DNA of 64,000 nt, from positions 124,001 through 188,000 of the forward strand of contig OY969122.1 in assembly GCA_963698085.1 (NCBI GenBank), in the 5' to 3' direction. Positions 16,715 through 24,811 of the stretch are shown here, piece by piece. The translations under genes and the position numbers were made by a program. The notes below the pieces were generated by a model. It ran no database searches and was not told the DNA's origin. It was given only the letters and a program-made list of their open reading frames with translations. The DNA comes from VRUE01 sp963698085. GTDB lineage: Bacteria > Actinomycetota > Thermoleophilia > Solirubrobacterales > 70-9. Within the stretch, counting starts at the first letter, position 1, and each line of letters opens with the position of its first letter.

Positions 16715-17980
16715 TTGCGTTTGCCGGAAAACGTGCCGATACAGGTTTTCGTGCTCGCGCTCGGCTGGAGATCTGCCCTCGGTCCCACCCTCTTCGCCGT
16801 CGTGGCGATCTCGCTGCTCGTCTACGACCATCTCAACCAGCGTGTGCCGGCGCTCGTCTTCTGGCTGACGCTGAGCCTGATCATCGCCGTCTTCGGTCGG
16901 ATGATCGACACCCTGCGCATGCAATCAACCGTGCTGGAAAAGCACGAGGAGAGCGTCCGCAGCGACCAGATCACAGGCCTCGAGAACAGGCAGAAGCTGG
17001 AGGAGGACATCGCTTCCGTGGTCGAGGTCGGGACGGGCGGTCATGTGCTGGTCTTGTTCGAGCTCGAAGGCCTGCAGGCATACAACGACCGCTTCGGCTT
17101 CGAAGCCGGCGACGCGCTACTGCGTAGCTTCGCGGCCAACCTGGTCGCCTCAGTCGCACCGTTGGGCGGCACTGCGTACCGGAGCGACGGTGGTCGCTTC
17201 GCCGGCCTGGCTCCTGCCGGCGGCAGCCGCCTCGGCGAGATGGTGCTGGCGGCGACGGCACCGCTGCGGGACGACGACAGTGGCATGTCCCTCGGCACCA
17301 CCTACGGCGAGGTGGCGATCCCCGAGGAGGCGCAGGACTCGACCACCGCCCTGCGGATTGCCGGACAGCGACTCGCGGCACACAAGCAGCGCCAGCACCG
17401 CTCCGCCAGGCGACAGGCCCACGCTGTGCTGATCGCAGCGCTGAGCGCGCGGCGGCCGGACCTGCGGGACCACCTCCGCATCGTCGCCTACCGGGCAATC
17501 GCACTCGGACGACGGCTTGGGATGAGTCGCGAGGAAATCGACGACGTCGCGTTGGCCGCCGAGCTGCAGGACGTCGGCCTGCTCGCGGTGCCCGAGTCGG
17601 TGCTGGAGAAGGAAGCCCTGGGTGAGGTCGAGCGGGCGATGGTGCGCAGCCACACGGCGGAGGGCGCGAAGATCGTCGCCGCGGCCCCGGGGCTGACCTC
17701 GGTGGCACGCCTGGTGCGCTCCAGTGCCGAGCACTTCGACGGCAGCGGCTACCCGGACGGCCTGGGCGCCGATGCAATCCCATTGGGATCACGGGTGATC
17801 GCCGTATCGGTTGCCTTCGCGGCTATGACCGAGCGACGGCCCTACCGCGAGCCGGTTGGCCCCGGCGAAGCGCTGGCCGAGCTGCGCCGCAGCGCCGGCA
17901 GCCAGTTCGACCCGCGCATCGTCGAGGCTCTGGCCGGAGATCTGGCCGAAGAGGCCGCCCCGGTGCCGACGCCCGCCTAA
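16715..17980 (+). CDS. degenerate GGDEF + HD-GYP-like membrane protein
   Basis: 421 residues from TTG 16715 (GGGGG purine run just upstream). Two transmembrane segments (about 7-30 and 45-62) are followed by a diguanylate cyclase-like domain (about 85-215) and an HD-GYP-like domain (about 240-400). The GGDEF loop is replaced by SDGGRFAG. In the HD-GYP part the usual HD dyad reads LQDVGL, although RSHTAEG, EHFDGSGYPDGLG and the final MTERRPYR are kept. Neither domain is therefore likely to make or cut cyclic di-GMP. It may be a receptor or scaffold. Its stop overlaps the convergent lipoprotein stop at 17977-17980. Confidence 0.85.
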   Translation: MRLPENVPIQVFVLALGWRSALGPTLFAVVAISLLVYDHLNQRVPALVFWLTLSLIIAVFGRMIDTLRMQSTVLEKHEESVRSDQITGLENRQKLEEDIASVVEVGTGGHVLVLFELEGLQAYNDRFGFEAGDALLRSFAANLVASVAPLGGTAYRSDGGRFAGLAPAGGSRLGEMVLAATAPLRDDDSGMSLGTTYGEVAIPEEAQDSTTALRIAGQRLAAHKQRQHRSARRQAHAVLIAALSARRPDLRDHLRIVAYRAIALGRRLGMSREEIDDVALAAELQDVGLLAVPESVLEKEALGEVERAMVRSHTAEGAKIVAAAPGLTSVARLVRSSAEHFDGSGYPDGLGADAIPLGSRVIAVSVAFAAMTERRPYREPVGPGEALAELRRSAGSQFDPRIVEALAGDLAEEAAPVPTPA

Positions 17981-18359
17981 GGGGCGTATTCCTCGGCGTA
18001 GTCTTCGGCTTCTTCGATCCCCTGCTGCGCTTCCTGCTTGCCCTTTTCGAGTTTTTCCTGGGCTTCTTCCTTAGCCTTATCGAGCCCCTTTGCGCTTCGG
18101 CGGAGCCCTCGTTGACGCCCTTTTCCACTTCCTTTTCAGCCTTTTCGAAGCCCTTTTTGAGCTCCTCCTTGCCTTTTTCGAGCCCCTGCTTCGCTTCCTC
18201 TGCACCCTGTTCGATGCGTTCTTGAGCCTCGCTAGTGTTGTTCGAATCGCTGTCGTCCCCGCAACCTGCCCAGGCGACTCCTGCGATTCCCACGGACAGG
18301 GCAACCAGGAGCGCGGGGGCGCGTCGCGCCCACCTTCGCTTCAGATCTTCAACCGACAC
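17977..18359 (-). pseudogene. coiled-coil lipoprotein gene with a frameshift
   Basis: GTG 18359 has a good AGAGGAG site 5 nt upstream. The protein starts with a basic region, a hydrophobic stretch and the lipobox-like VAWAGCGDD (Cys about 34), then a Lys/Glu repeat coiled coil (EEAKQGLEKGKEELKKGFEK). At about 18092-18100 the repeat pattern leaves the starting frame. It continues one frame back as KGLDKAKEEAQEKLEKGKQ and ends EEYAP at the TAG 17977-17979. One missing base (GCGGCAAAG to GCGCAAAG) would explain it. With the base restored it is a surface-anchored helical lipoprotein of about 127 residues. Function unknown. Confidence 0.6.
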
Positions 18360-18451
18360 ATCGACTCCTCTCGTTGGCGAACGGACACGAAGCAAAGCAA
18401 TTCTCGCGCAGAAGACGGCGGGGCCCCGCCAATCGACTTAGTCTTCGCCGG

Positions 18452-19132
18452 GTGCCGGCTCTGCACGTCCTCCGCGTCTTCGTCAACGAGGACGGCGAGT
18501 GGGGCAATCCGCTCGGTGTCTTCCTCGACGGGACGTCGGTGCCCGAGAGCGATCGACAACGCGTTGCAGCGGAGCTCGGGTTCAGCGAGACCGTGTTCGT
18601 CGACGACCGTGCCGACGGACAGCTGCGCATCTACACGCCCGCGATAGAGCTTCCCTTCGCTGGCCACCCGCTGGTCGGCTCAGCCTGGTTGCTGGCGCGA
18701 GAAGGACGGTCGACTGGGTCGCTGCGCCCCCCGGCGGGCGAGGTCGCCACCCGCCGGGGCGACGATGCGACCTTCGTCGCCGCCCCACCCGAGTGGGCAC
18801 CGCCGTTCGAATACCGGCAACTCGACTCGCCCGTGGAAGTACGAGCCCTAACAGCCTCAACACAGAGTACGAACACCTATGCCTGGTCCTGGATCGACGA
18901 GGCGGCGGGCACGATCCGCGCTCGCTCCTTCGTCCCCGAAGCCGGCCTCGCCGAGGACGAGGCAACCGGCTCCGCCGCCCTCGCGCTATGCGCCAAGCTC
19001 AACCGCCCGATCACGATCCACCAAGGACATGGGTCGGTCCTCCTCTGCCAACCGCTTGAAGGCGGGAAGGTCGAGCTCGGCGGCGCGGTCGTGCTCGACG
19101 AGGTCCGGGGGCATCCGGCTCACGACAGCTAG
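18452..19132 (+). CDS. PhzF-family epimerase/isomerase-like protein
   Basis: 226 residues from GTG 18452, chosen because the PhzF N-terminus begins at VLRVFVNEDGEWGNPLGVFLD; the upstream frame has no similarity. Conserved features are SETVFVDD (about 45), ELPFAGHPLVGSAWLL (about 65-80) and the second-half pair EDEATGSAALALCAKL (about 170-185). The acidic residue of the first half is retained (SETVF). Family members isomerise small acids, as in phenazine synthesis, but most have unknown substrates. It stands alone, upstream of a convergent DUF1330 gene. Confidence 0.9.
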   Translation: MPALHVLRVFVNEDGEWGNPLGVFLDGTSVPESDRQRVAAELGFSETVFVDDRADGQLRIYTPAIELPFAGHPLVGSAWLLAREGRSTGSLRPPAGEVATRRGDDATFVAAPPEWAPPFEYRQLDSPVEVRALTASTQSTNTYAWSWIDEAAGTIRARSFVPEAGLAEDEATGSAALALCAKLNRPITIHQGHGSVLLCQPLEGGKVELGGAVVLDEVRGHPAHDS

Positions 19133-19147
19133 GCGCGTACGGCCTCC

Positions 19148-19522
19148 CTAAGCCGGATCCATCGGGTGAAGCTCGCCCTTCACCAGGGCCTCGGTGCGCA
19201 AATGCCCGATCGCCCGGTACTCCTCGGAGCCGACCATGTCGAGAAAGGCCTGGCGGGTTGGGTATTCGACCAGTAGAGCCATGTCCCACGAGCCCTTGCC
19301 GAGCAGAGGCGGCGCCGGCGATCCCATGAAGACCACCCGCCCACCAGCCCGCTCGAGCAACGGAGCAACCGCCTCGCCATATTCCCCGTAGCGCTCCCGC
19401 CCACCGTCCGGCTGGAAGGCGAGCAGGTTGAGCATTACCACGGGGGCGTCCTCGGCAGCACGCTCGGCAAACACCGAGAATCCCTCACGGTTCAGCGGCT
19501 CCTCCTGGGATGAAGCTTCCAC
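19148..19522 (-). CDS. DUF1330-family protein
   Basis: 124 residues from GTG 19522; no similarity is visible upstream of this codon. The core VVMLNLLAFQPDGGRERYGEYGEAV (broken here by charged turns) and LLVEYPTRQAFLDMVGSEEYRAIGHLRTEALVKGEL matches the dimeric alpha/beta-barrel DUF1330 family. Family members are small, cytoplasmic and of unknown activity. An AT-rich TATACGTTTACGTATG stretch at 19564-19579 lies upstream and could hold its promoter. Confidence 0.8.
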   Translation of the reverse strand: MEASSQEEPLNREGFSVFAERAAEDAPVVMLNLLAFQPDGGRERYGEYGEAVAPLLERAGGRVVFMGSPAPPLLGKGSWDMALLVEYPTRQAFLDMVGSEEYRAIGHLRTEALVKGELHPMDPA

Positions 19523-19602
19523 CAGTCTCCCCCTACTGTGTCCAAACGACGACGGTCGGGCGAGTATACGTTTACGTATGCGAGGGCGCCTCGAAAGTCG
19601 GG

Positions 19603-19932
19603 TCAGAGGCCGAGACCCCCGACTCCTTCCTCCCCCCAACCGAGATGGTGGGCGAGCTCGTGACGCAAAGTCCGCTCGACCTGGCGGGCAAGCAGGTCGC
19701 GGTCATGACCAAAGTCACGCTCCAGGGTGTCGCGATAGATGACGATTCGATCCTCGTAGCGTTCGCGCGCGACCCCGTCTCCGGAGTACTGGCCATACGC
19801 ATGTACCTCGGCACCGCGATCGGAGACCACGACCGCGACTTTCGCCAATACCTCCTGAAATTCCTCGGGCAACCGATCGATCGCATCGGCGACCAGCGAT
19901 TCGAACTCGTCAAGGTCAGGGGAATCGGCCAT
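19603..19932 (-). CDS. minimal zincin-type metallopeptidase-like protein (DUF1025 type)
   Basis: 109 residues. The C-terminal HELAHHLGW (about 91-99) is a HExxHxxxG zinc site with a downstream Gly-rich tail, and the N-terminus DEFESLVADAIDRLPEEF is typical of this small family. A protease role is assumed from the motif and not shown. Repeat copy A of the adjacent island starts 19 bp upstream of its ATG, so this gene marks the left border of the accessory region. Confidence 0.85.
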   Translation of the reverse strand: MADSPDLDEFESLVADAIDRLPEEFQEVLAKVAVVVSDRGAEVHAYGQYSGDGVARERYEDRIVIYRDTLERDFGHDRDLLARQVERTLRHELAHHLGWGEEGVGGLGL

Positions 19933-19950
19933 CCCTCAACAGTAGAGCGA

Positions 19951-20024
19951 CTGATTAGAGCGAATCACGTCCAGGGAGTTCGGCTGAGTTCGGTGGAGTT
20001 GGGGGCCAATTTCGGGACCAAGTT
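19951..20024 (-). repeat. island repeat copy A (integrase 3'-end-like)
   Basis: 74 bp, identical to copy C at 22349-22422 and about 85 percent like copy B at 21352-21425. Read on the minus strand it keeps an open frame ending LVPKLAPNSTELSRTPWT plus stop; copy B keeps that frame and stop with a few substitutions. This looks like the last codons of an integrase or other element gene next to an attachment site. Copy A has no tRNA fragment beside it. Confidence 0.7.
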
Positions 20025-20066
20025 TCCGCGAGAAAGAAAGCTTAGGGGCAGCCGGTGGCGTCGCGG

Positions 20067-21161
20067 TCATCCGCCGCACTCAACCGGGCCTGCCCCGCGG
20101 CCCGGGCCCGGCTGCCAGGCGACACCGCCGAGGCTCTGGCGCCGAGACCGAGAAGTCAGCACCTTCGTCAAGCAGGTCCCGTCGGCGTTGATCTGCATTA
20201 CGGAAGTGTCAGATGGCAGACGAAGGGGGCCGGGTCCCGGCCGATAGCTGTTGAAGGCAATCCTCTCGCCCGATGGGTCCCAGCTTGGCCACTCCTCAAG
20301 CAAGCGGGGACTACGGGTGAGTCGGGTGAGACCCGAACCGTCCGCGCGCATGACATAGAGGTCTTTGCGAATGATCGTGCGGTTGCGGCGGTGCGGAAAA
20401 TGCTTCACGTGGGTATGCACTCGAACGAATGCGATCCGCGACCCATCGGGTGAATAGACCGGCTCTTCTGCATTCTTGGCAAGCAGGGTCGAACCGCTGC
20501 CGTCGAGACGAACGGCGACGGCCCTCGCCCTCGTGGAGCCGTTGAAAGGCCAAGCGGTGACGGCCAGGGTCGATCCGTCGGGCGAGTAGGAGGACGGGTA
20601 CAGGACAGCGCCCTTGCCCCATGGGCGCCACGGGGTCACCATGCGCTGGGAGCCGTCTTCGATATCCACCGACCGGATTCCCAGGAGGACGCTGGCTCCA
20701 TCCCGATCGAGAGGACCGTTGACGACCTTCAGGGTGGCGAAGGTAATCGTGTGGCCGTCCGGTGCGAAGATGGGCTCCGCTTCGGTAAAGGTCCCCCTCA
20801 GCGCCCGCAGCCCGGCCCCGTCCGCACCGACCACCAGTATCACTGGGCTTTCCACTTCTCCGCCGCCCCGACGGACGGAGCCGGTAAAGGCAATAAGGCT
20901 GCCGTCAGGCGAGAAGGTCGGGTGAGAATCGTTTATCCCGAAGGGGCCTTCGTTCCTCACCAGGTCTTCATCCCTCACCACCGTCTGGAGCGCACCACCA
21001 ACAGCGTTGACGGTTGCGATTTCAGTCAGACTCTTGGGGTAGGGGAAGTCCCTGATGATCGCGAGCCGCGGGCCGTCTGGGACCGCCGCAACCGAGAAGG
21101 TCGCGCTGACGGCCAGCGCGATTGACAGGACCAGCCCCAACCGGAGCACACCGCGGATCAC
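20067..21161 (-). CDS. TolB-like beta-propeller secreted protein
   Basis: 364 residues from GTG 21161, which has AAGGGA 6 nt upstream; a TTG at 21206 lies inside a hairpin. A signal peptide (LRLGLVLSIALAVSATFSVAA) is followed by five or six WD40/PD40 blades with the motif FSPDGSLIAF (SPDGSRIAF, SYSPDGSTLAV, FAPDGHTITF, WDPSGERIAF). Such propellers bind proteins or peptidoglycan in the periplasm, and the partner is unknown. The gene fills the cassette between repeats A and B. Confidence 0.8.
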   Translation of the reverse strand: MIRGVLRLGLVLSIALAVSATFSVAAVPDGPRLAIIRDFPYPKSLTEIATVNAVGGALQTVVRDEDLVRNEGPFGINDSHPTFSPDGSLIAFTGSVRRGGGEVESPVILVVGADGAGLRALRGTFTEAEPIFAPDGHTITFATLKVVNGPLDRDGASVLLGIRSVDIEDGSQRMVTPWRPWGKGAVLYPSSYSPDGSTLAVTAWPFNGSTRARAVAVRLDGSGSTLLAKNAEEPVYSPDGSRIAFVRVHTHVKHFPHRRNRTIIRKDLYVMRADGSGLTRLTRSPRLLEEWPSWDPSGERIAFNSYRPGPGPLRLPSDTSVMQINADGTCLTKVLTSRSRRQSLGGVAWQPGPGRGAGPVECGG

Positions 21162-21187
21162 AGAGATCCCTTTGAGTCCCAATGGGT

Positions 21188-21207
21188 TTTGCGGGCGACC
21201 CCGCAAA
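21188..21207. promoter_or_regulatory. 8-bp perfect hairpin upstream of TolB-like gene
   Basis: TTTGCGGG and CCCGCAAA separated by 4 bases, 27 bp upstream of the GTG start. It could form a 5'-leader hairpin or an operator. Confidence 0.4.
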
Positions 21208-21275
21208 CCATTACCGCTGCAAGCACCGGCGCCTCATGAATCCAGTGTATTGGCAAGATGAAGCGGATTTCTTCA

Positions 21276-21320
21276 TGGGGCGGGCAGGACTCGAACCTGC
21301 GCTCCACGGATTATGAGTCG
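21276..21320 (-). other. tRNA 3'-half fragment B (attachment-site scar)
   Basis: On the minus strand it reads GACTCATAATCCGT, then a T-arm with GGTTCGAGTCC and CCGCCCCA. This is the 3' half of a CAU-anticodon tRNA like the intact gene at 29233-29306. The 5' half is missing, and the sequence continues as island DNA into repeat B. This is what tyrosine-recombinase integration at a tRNA 3' end leaves behind. Confidence 0.7.
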
Positions 21321-21351
21321 CGCCGGAAGCCGTCCATAGAGCCGAATCTGG

Positions 21352-21425
21352 CTCGTTAGAGCGAATTACGTCCAAGGAGTTCGCCTGAGTTCGGTGGAGT
21401 CGGGGACTAATTTCGGGACCAAGCT
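21352..21425 (-). repeat. island repeat copy B
   Basis: Diverged copy of the 74-bp repeat. Together with the tRNA fragment to its left it shares about 150 bp with the copy at 22273-22422. Minus-strand reading ends LVPKLVPDSTELRRTPWT plus TAA, so the frame is conserved with copies A and C. Confidence 0.7.
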
Positions 21426-21477
21426 CTGGGCGGCCTTTCGCCATTGATCGACCGGGGGGTCGCTACCCTCAACCGGA

Positions 21478-21762
21478 ATGACCAGCTTCGCCGACCTAGA
21501 AACCCTCCCCGGAGCCGATCTCGTCAAGCGGGGCGCTGAAGACTTGGATGGCGGGCATGAATCGCCCGAGGCGCTGCTCGTATCGATTGGTGCTCCGCGG
21601 CTGCGATCGATGGGTATCGAGCTGCCCTCGCCGATTGCCTCTCCCGAGCACAAGCTCTACCTACTCCTCGCGCGTGAAAAAGGGGACGCCGCTCATTCTG
21701 CCTATAACGCCTTGATTCGCCGGCTCGTCAGCTTCGAGCGGGCGGCAGCATGCGTGAACTAG
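21478..21762 (+). CDS. small partner of nucleotidyltransferase module
   Basis: 94 residues (LETLPGADLVKRGAEDLDGG...ALLVSIGAPRLRSMGIELP). Soluble and helical, with no transmembrane segment. It precedes and overlaps the nucleotidyltransferase-like gene by 13 bp (21750-21762). That tight pairing, and its position in a mobile cassette, suggest the antitoxin or regulatory half of a two-gene system. I recognise the pair as a recurrent arrangement in high-GC bacteria but no named family. Confidence 0.65.
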   Translation: MTSFADLETLPGADLVKRGAEDLDGGHESPEALLVSIGAPRLRSMGIELPSPIASPEHKLYLLLAREKGDAAHSAYNALIRRLVSFERAAACVN

Positions 21763-22271
21763 CCGACTCTGCTCGCATCGAGCAGTTCATGCGCGAGCTA
21801 GGGCGAGCCGTCCCGGTGGACGGTCGCGTCTATCTCACCGGGGGAGCGACTGCGGTTCTCTACGGCTGGCGAGACACGACCATCGACGTCGACATCAAGC
21901 TCATTCCCGACCGCGATGAGATTCTGCGAGAGATCCCCCGGCTCAAGGAGGCACTGAATCTCAATGTCGAGCTGGCTGCGCCATCCGACTTCATCCCACT
22001 GCCGTCGGGCTGGGAGGATCGAAGCCCCCTGATCCGCCAAGAGGGCAAGCTCTCGTTCCACCATTTCGACCCGGTAGCCCAGGCGCTCGCGAAGATAGAG
22101 CGCGGCCACGAGCAAGACATTCACGACGTCAAAGAGATGATTGCCGCCGACCTCATCAATCCGGCGGATGCCCTGGTCCAATTCAAAGCGATCGAGCCCG
22201 AGCTCTACCGCTTCCCAGCCATCGATCCAGTCACCTTCCGCAAAGCAGTAGAGGGGTTGTTCTTGGGGTGA
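21750..22271 (+). CDS. DUF6036-like nucleotidyltransferase-fold protein
   Basis: 173 residues. RVYLTGGATAVLYGWRDTTIDVDIKL (about 26-51) is a nucleotidyltransferase-fold core with GG and a D-x-D pair (DVD). Downstream are LNVELAAPSDFIPLP and FDPVAQALAKIERGHEQDIHDV, as in DUF6036/MenA- and AbiEii-type proteins. Such enzymes may transfer nucleotides to tRNA or proteins as toxins. It overlaps the 94-residue partner gene and fills the 1-kb cassette between repeats B and C. Confidence 0.75.
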   Translation: MRELADSARIEQFMRELGRAVPVDGRVYLTGGATAVLYGWRDTTIDVDIKLIPDRDEILREIPRLKEALNLNVELAAPSDFIPLPSGWEDRSPLIRQEGKLSFHHFDPVAQALAKIERGHEQDIHDVKEMIAADLINPADALVQFKAIEPELYRFPAIDPVTFRKAVEGLFLG

Positions 22272-22272
22272 G

Positions 22273-22316
22273 TGGGGCGGACAGAACTCGAACCTTCGAC
22301 GACGGATTGTGAGTCG
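22273..22316 (-). other. tRNA 3'-half fragment C (attachment-site scar)
   Basis: Minus-strand reading gives GACTCACAATCCGTCG, then GAAGGTTCGAGTTCTGTCCG and CCCCA. This is the 3' half of the tRNA at 29233-29306 with point changes in the anticodon loop and acceptor stem. Repeat C follows 32 bp further right. It marks the left end of the largest cassette. Confidence 0.7.
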
Positions 22317-22348
22317 CACCGGAGCCCGTCTATAGAGCCGAATCTGGC

Positions 22349-22422
22349 CTGATTAGAGCGAATCACGTCCAGGGAGTTCGGCTGAGTTCGGTGGAGTTGG
22401 GGGCCAATTTCGGGACCAAGTT
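22349..22422 (-). repeat. island repeat copy C
   Basis: 74 bp identical to copy A at 19951-20024. It is joined on its left to tRNA fragment C. About 70 bp further right lies the 3' end of the LamG gene. Confidence 0.75.
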
Positions 22423-22489
22423 CGAGCTCAGCGATGCTCGCCTACTTGCCGGTCTACCGCCCGGCTGGAGTCGCCGGCAAGGAATCCTT

Positions 22490-24811
22490 TTAACTCGTCA
22501 CTGGGATCGGCGTTGCCTTGTCGGCGGCGACTTCTCCCGCATCCAAGGCCCGCTCATAGACCCGGACCTCGTCGATCCTTCCTTTGAAGAACTCTTCGCC
22601 GTCGTTGCCGCCGAGGATCAGCGGGCCGACGCTGGCCTGGCCGGGAGACGAAAGTTCGGTGTCGACGAGCTCGCCGTTGACGTAGAGGCGCAGGTTGGCG
22701 CCGTCGTAGGTGAGGGCGAGGTGGTTCCAGGTCTTTGGCTGGAGGGACGCTTTGGCCTGCACTTCCTCCGAGCCTTCCGGTTCGTAGCCGAGGAAGCCTT
22801 CCGGAACCCCGTCTTCTTCGCCACCAGCGAAGAGCTGGTAGCTGTAGGAACCGCTGGCCTCCTTGGAGATGACGACCTCGTTGTCTTCTTTGCGGTCGGG
22901 GCGCACCCAGGCCTCCAGCGTGAATTCCTCGCGTAGCTGCAGCTCGGGGTTGTCAGGGATCTCGACGTAATCGTCGCTGCCGTCGAGATAGACCGCTGAG
23001 CCGTATTTGCCTTTGACCCATTCGGTGCCTTCGAGCGCGCCGTCGTGTTCGCCGGCGAGGTCTTCGGCGACTTCGCCTTCGCTTTTGTCGAAGGAGTAGG
23101 CGGCGACGGGACCGGTTTGGGGAGTCTCGATCGAGGCGCCCTTGTCGGCGGCGACTTCTCCCGCATCCAAGGCCCGCTCATAGACCCGGACCTCGTCGAT
23201 CCTTCCTTTGAAGAACTCTTCGCCGTCGTTGCCGCCGAGGATCAGCGGGCCGACGCTGGCCTGGCCGGGAGACGAAAGTTCGGTGTCGACGAGCTCGCCG
23301 TTGACGTAGAGGCGCAGGTTGGCGCCGTCGTAGGTGAGGGCGAGGTGGTTCCAGGTCTTTGGCTGGAGGGACGCTTTGGCCTGCACTTCCTCCGAGCCTT
23401 CCGGTTCGTAGCCGAGGAAGCCTTCCGGAACCCCGTCTTCTTCGCCACCAGCGAAGAGCTGGTAGCTGTAGGAACCGCTGGCCTCCTTGGAGATGACGAC
23501 CTCGTTGTCTTCTTTGCGGTCGGGGCGCACCCAGGCCTCCAGCGTGAATTCCTCGCGTAGCTGCAGCTCGGGGTTGTCAGGGATCTCGACGTAATCGTCG
23601 CTGCCGTCGAGATAGACCGCTGAGCCGTATTTGCCTTTGACCCATTCGGTGTTTTTGAGCGTGCCGTCGTGTTCGCCGGCCAGGTCTTCGGCGACTTCGC
23701 TTTCGCCAGCGTCGAAGGAGTAGGCGGCGACGGGGGAAGACTGAGTCCAGAACGCGACCTCCTCTCCTTCCTCTACCTCACCATCGTCAGTCCGGACGAA
23801 CAGCCTCGCGTAATATTTCGTGTTCGGCCTGAGGTCGGCAACTGGTGCGTTCACGGAGACCTGTTCATTGGCCGAGCTGGATTTCATCGGCGTCGATTTC
23901 TGATATTCGGCGCCTCCCTGGGCAGGTTTGGTTCCGTAGCCGAACCACCATTCGTTCGTCGTTCCATCCCCGTCAAATTCGCCCAGGAGCGTCGCGGCGC
24001 TTTGTTTGGCGGAGGGCTTCATGGTCCTCGGATCGGTCTTACGGTTGACCCAAATCACTACACCCCACCCATCGCTCCCGGCCATCGCGCCGGTGCACTG
24101 AGTGAAGTTGGCACTGTTTCCCCAATATTCGTTTTCTACGTGATGGTTTCCACCATAATAATCGGCGCTAGGGTTTTTCTCATTAGGGTGGGAGAAGTAA
24201 TACTTGAGCTCGTGGCGGGCCCAATCGAAGCCGCTGGCATTTGGCCCATGCTCTTCCCCGGCTGACCCGTTTGGATCAACGGCATGGTTTGGCGGGGAGC
24301 AACCGAAGATCACGAAGTCCTCATGGTGAGGCGTGCCGACAGTCATTTTCTCGGGGAACTCCGACCCCGGTATACCCCAGAGGCGAATATGAAATCGATC
24401 GCTAGTGGAGCCAGCGTTCGCGTTCGCGGTACTGAGAACTTTGCATTCGAGTTCTCCCTGAGCGTTGCGAACCCGCAGAGAATGCTTCTCCCCTTTTGCG
24501 TTCGTCACACCCACATTCCGATCCCAGCCATTGTGCTTCTCGATGTGCCATTCGACGTTTTCGACCCCTCCTCGTTTTCCAACGAAAAGCGCTCCAACTG
24601 GATCGGTGTGGCTGCCTTTACAGTCTTCACTTGGAAAGTCGTAATCACCGGCCGGACCCTCACCAACGCCCCATCCCCATTTGACGTTTTTATCTCCAAT
24701 AGTTTCCGCCCTCACGTTCGACACCGCGAGGAAGGCCGCCCCGAGTAGCACGATCGCCGCGACAAGGGCCGCGAAGCCGGTTCGTGCAGAGCTGGTGCCT
24801 AGGCGTGGCAT
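22490..24811 (-). CDS. secreted protein with two near-identical LamG domains
   Basis: 773 residues. Signal peptide (ALVAAIVLLGAAFLAVSNVRA), a unique N-terminal region of about 240 residues rich in Trp and His, a fibronectin III-like segment (VSVNAPVADLRPNTKYYARL, about 300-335), then two LamG/concanavalin-like domains. Each has the blocks AVYLDGSDDYVEIPDNPELQ, EFTLEAWVRPDRKE, TWNHLALTYDGANLRLYVNG and FFKGRIDEVRVYERALDAGE. LamG domains bind carbohydrate or protein at the cell surface. The start overlaps the upstream gene by 13 bp. The N-terminal third is visibly lower in GC than the rest. Confidence 0.85.
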   Translation of the reverse strand: MPRLGTSSARTGFAALVAAIVLLGAAFLAVSNVRAETIGDKNVKWGWGVGEGPAGDYDFPSEDCKGSHTDPVGALFVGKRGGVENVEWHIEKHNGWDRNVGVTNAKGEKHSLRVRNAQGELECKVLSTANANAGSTSDRFHIRLWGIPGSEFPEKMTVGTPHHEDFVIFGCSPPNHAVDPNGSAGEEHGPNASGFDWARHELKYYFSHPNEKNPSADYYGGNHHVENEYWGNSANFTQCTGAMAGSDGWGVVIWVNRKTDPRTMKPSAKQSAATLLGEFDGDGTTNEWWFGYGTKPAQGGAEYQKSTPMKSSSANEQVSVNAPVADLRPNTKYYARLFVRTDDGEVEEGEEVAFWTQSSPVAAYSFDAGESEVAEDLAGEHDGTLKNTEWVKGKYGSAVYLDGSDDYVEIPDNPELQLREEFTLEAWVRPDRKEDNEVVISKEASGSYSYQLFAGGEEDGVPEGFLGYEPEGSEEVQAKASLQPKTWNHLALTYDGANLRLYVNGELVDTELSSPGQASVGPLILGGNDGEEFFKGRIDEVRVYERALDAGEVAADKGASIETPQTGPVAAYSFDKSEGEVAEDLAGEHDGALEGTEWVKGKYGSAVYLDGSDDYVEIPDNPELQLREEFTLEAWVRPDRKEDNEVVISKEASGSYSYQLFAGGEEDGVPEGFLGYEPEGSEEVQAKASLQPKTWNHLALTYDGANLRLYVNGELVDTELSSPGQASVGPLILGGNDGEEFFKGRIDEVRVYERALDAGEVAADKATPIPVTS
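22516..23741 (-). repeat. tandem 624-bp duplication encoding LamG domains
   Basis: Units 22516-23117 and 23140-23741 are offset by exactly 624 bp (208 codons). Over about the first 500 bp no difference was seen on inspection, with a few changes near the far end (codons for EGTEWVKG versus KNTEWVKG). This indicates a recent duplication or ongoing gene conversion. It is also a likely assembly-collapse site. Confidence 0.85.

Noticed and set aside
18085..18230. Short tandem repeat array in the lipoprotein gene as a CRISPR-like repeat
   Set aside because: The repetition reflects Lys/Glu heptad coding, with irregular spacing and no spacers. No CRISPR array was seen in the window.
19510..20247. 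Plus-strand frame covering the DUF1330 upstream region and the zincin gene
   Set aside because: It is antisense to the HExxH protein and crosses repeat copy A; no family features.
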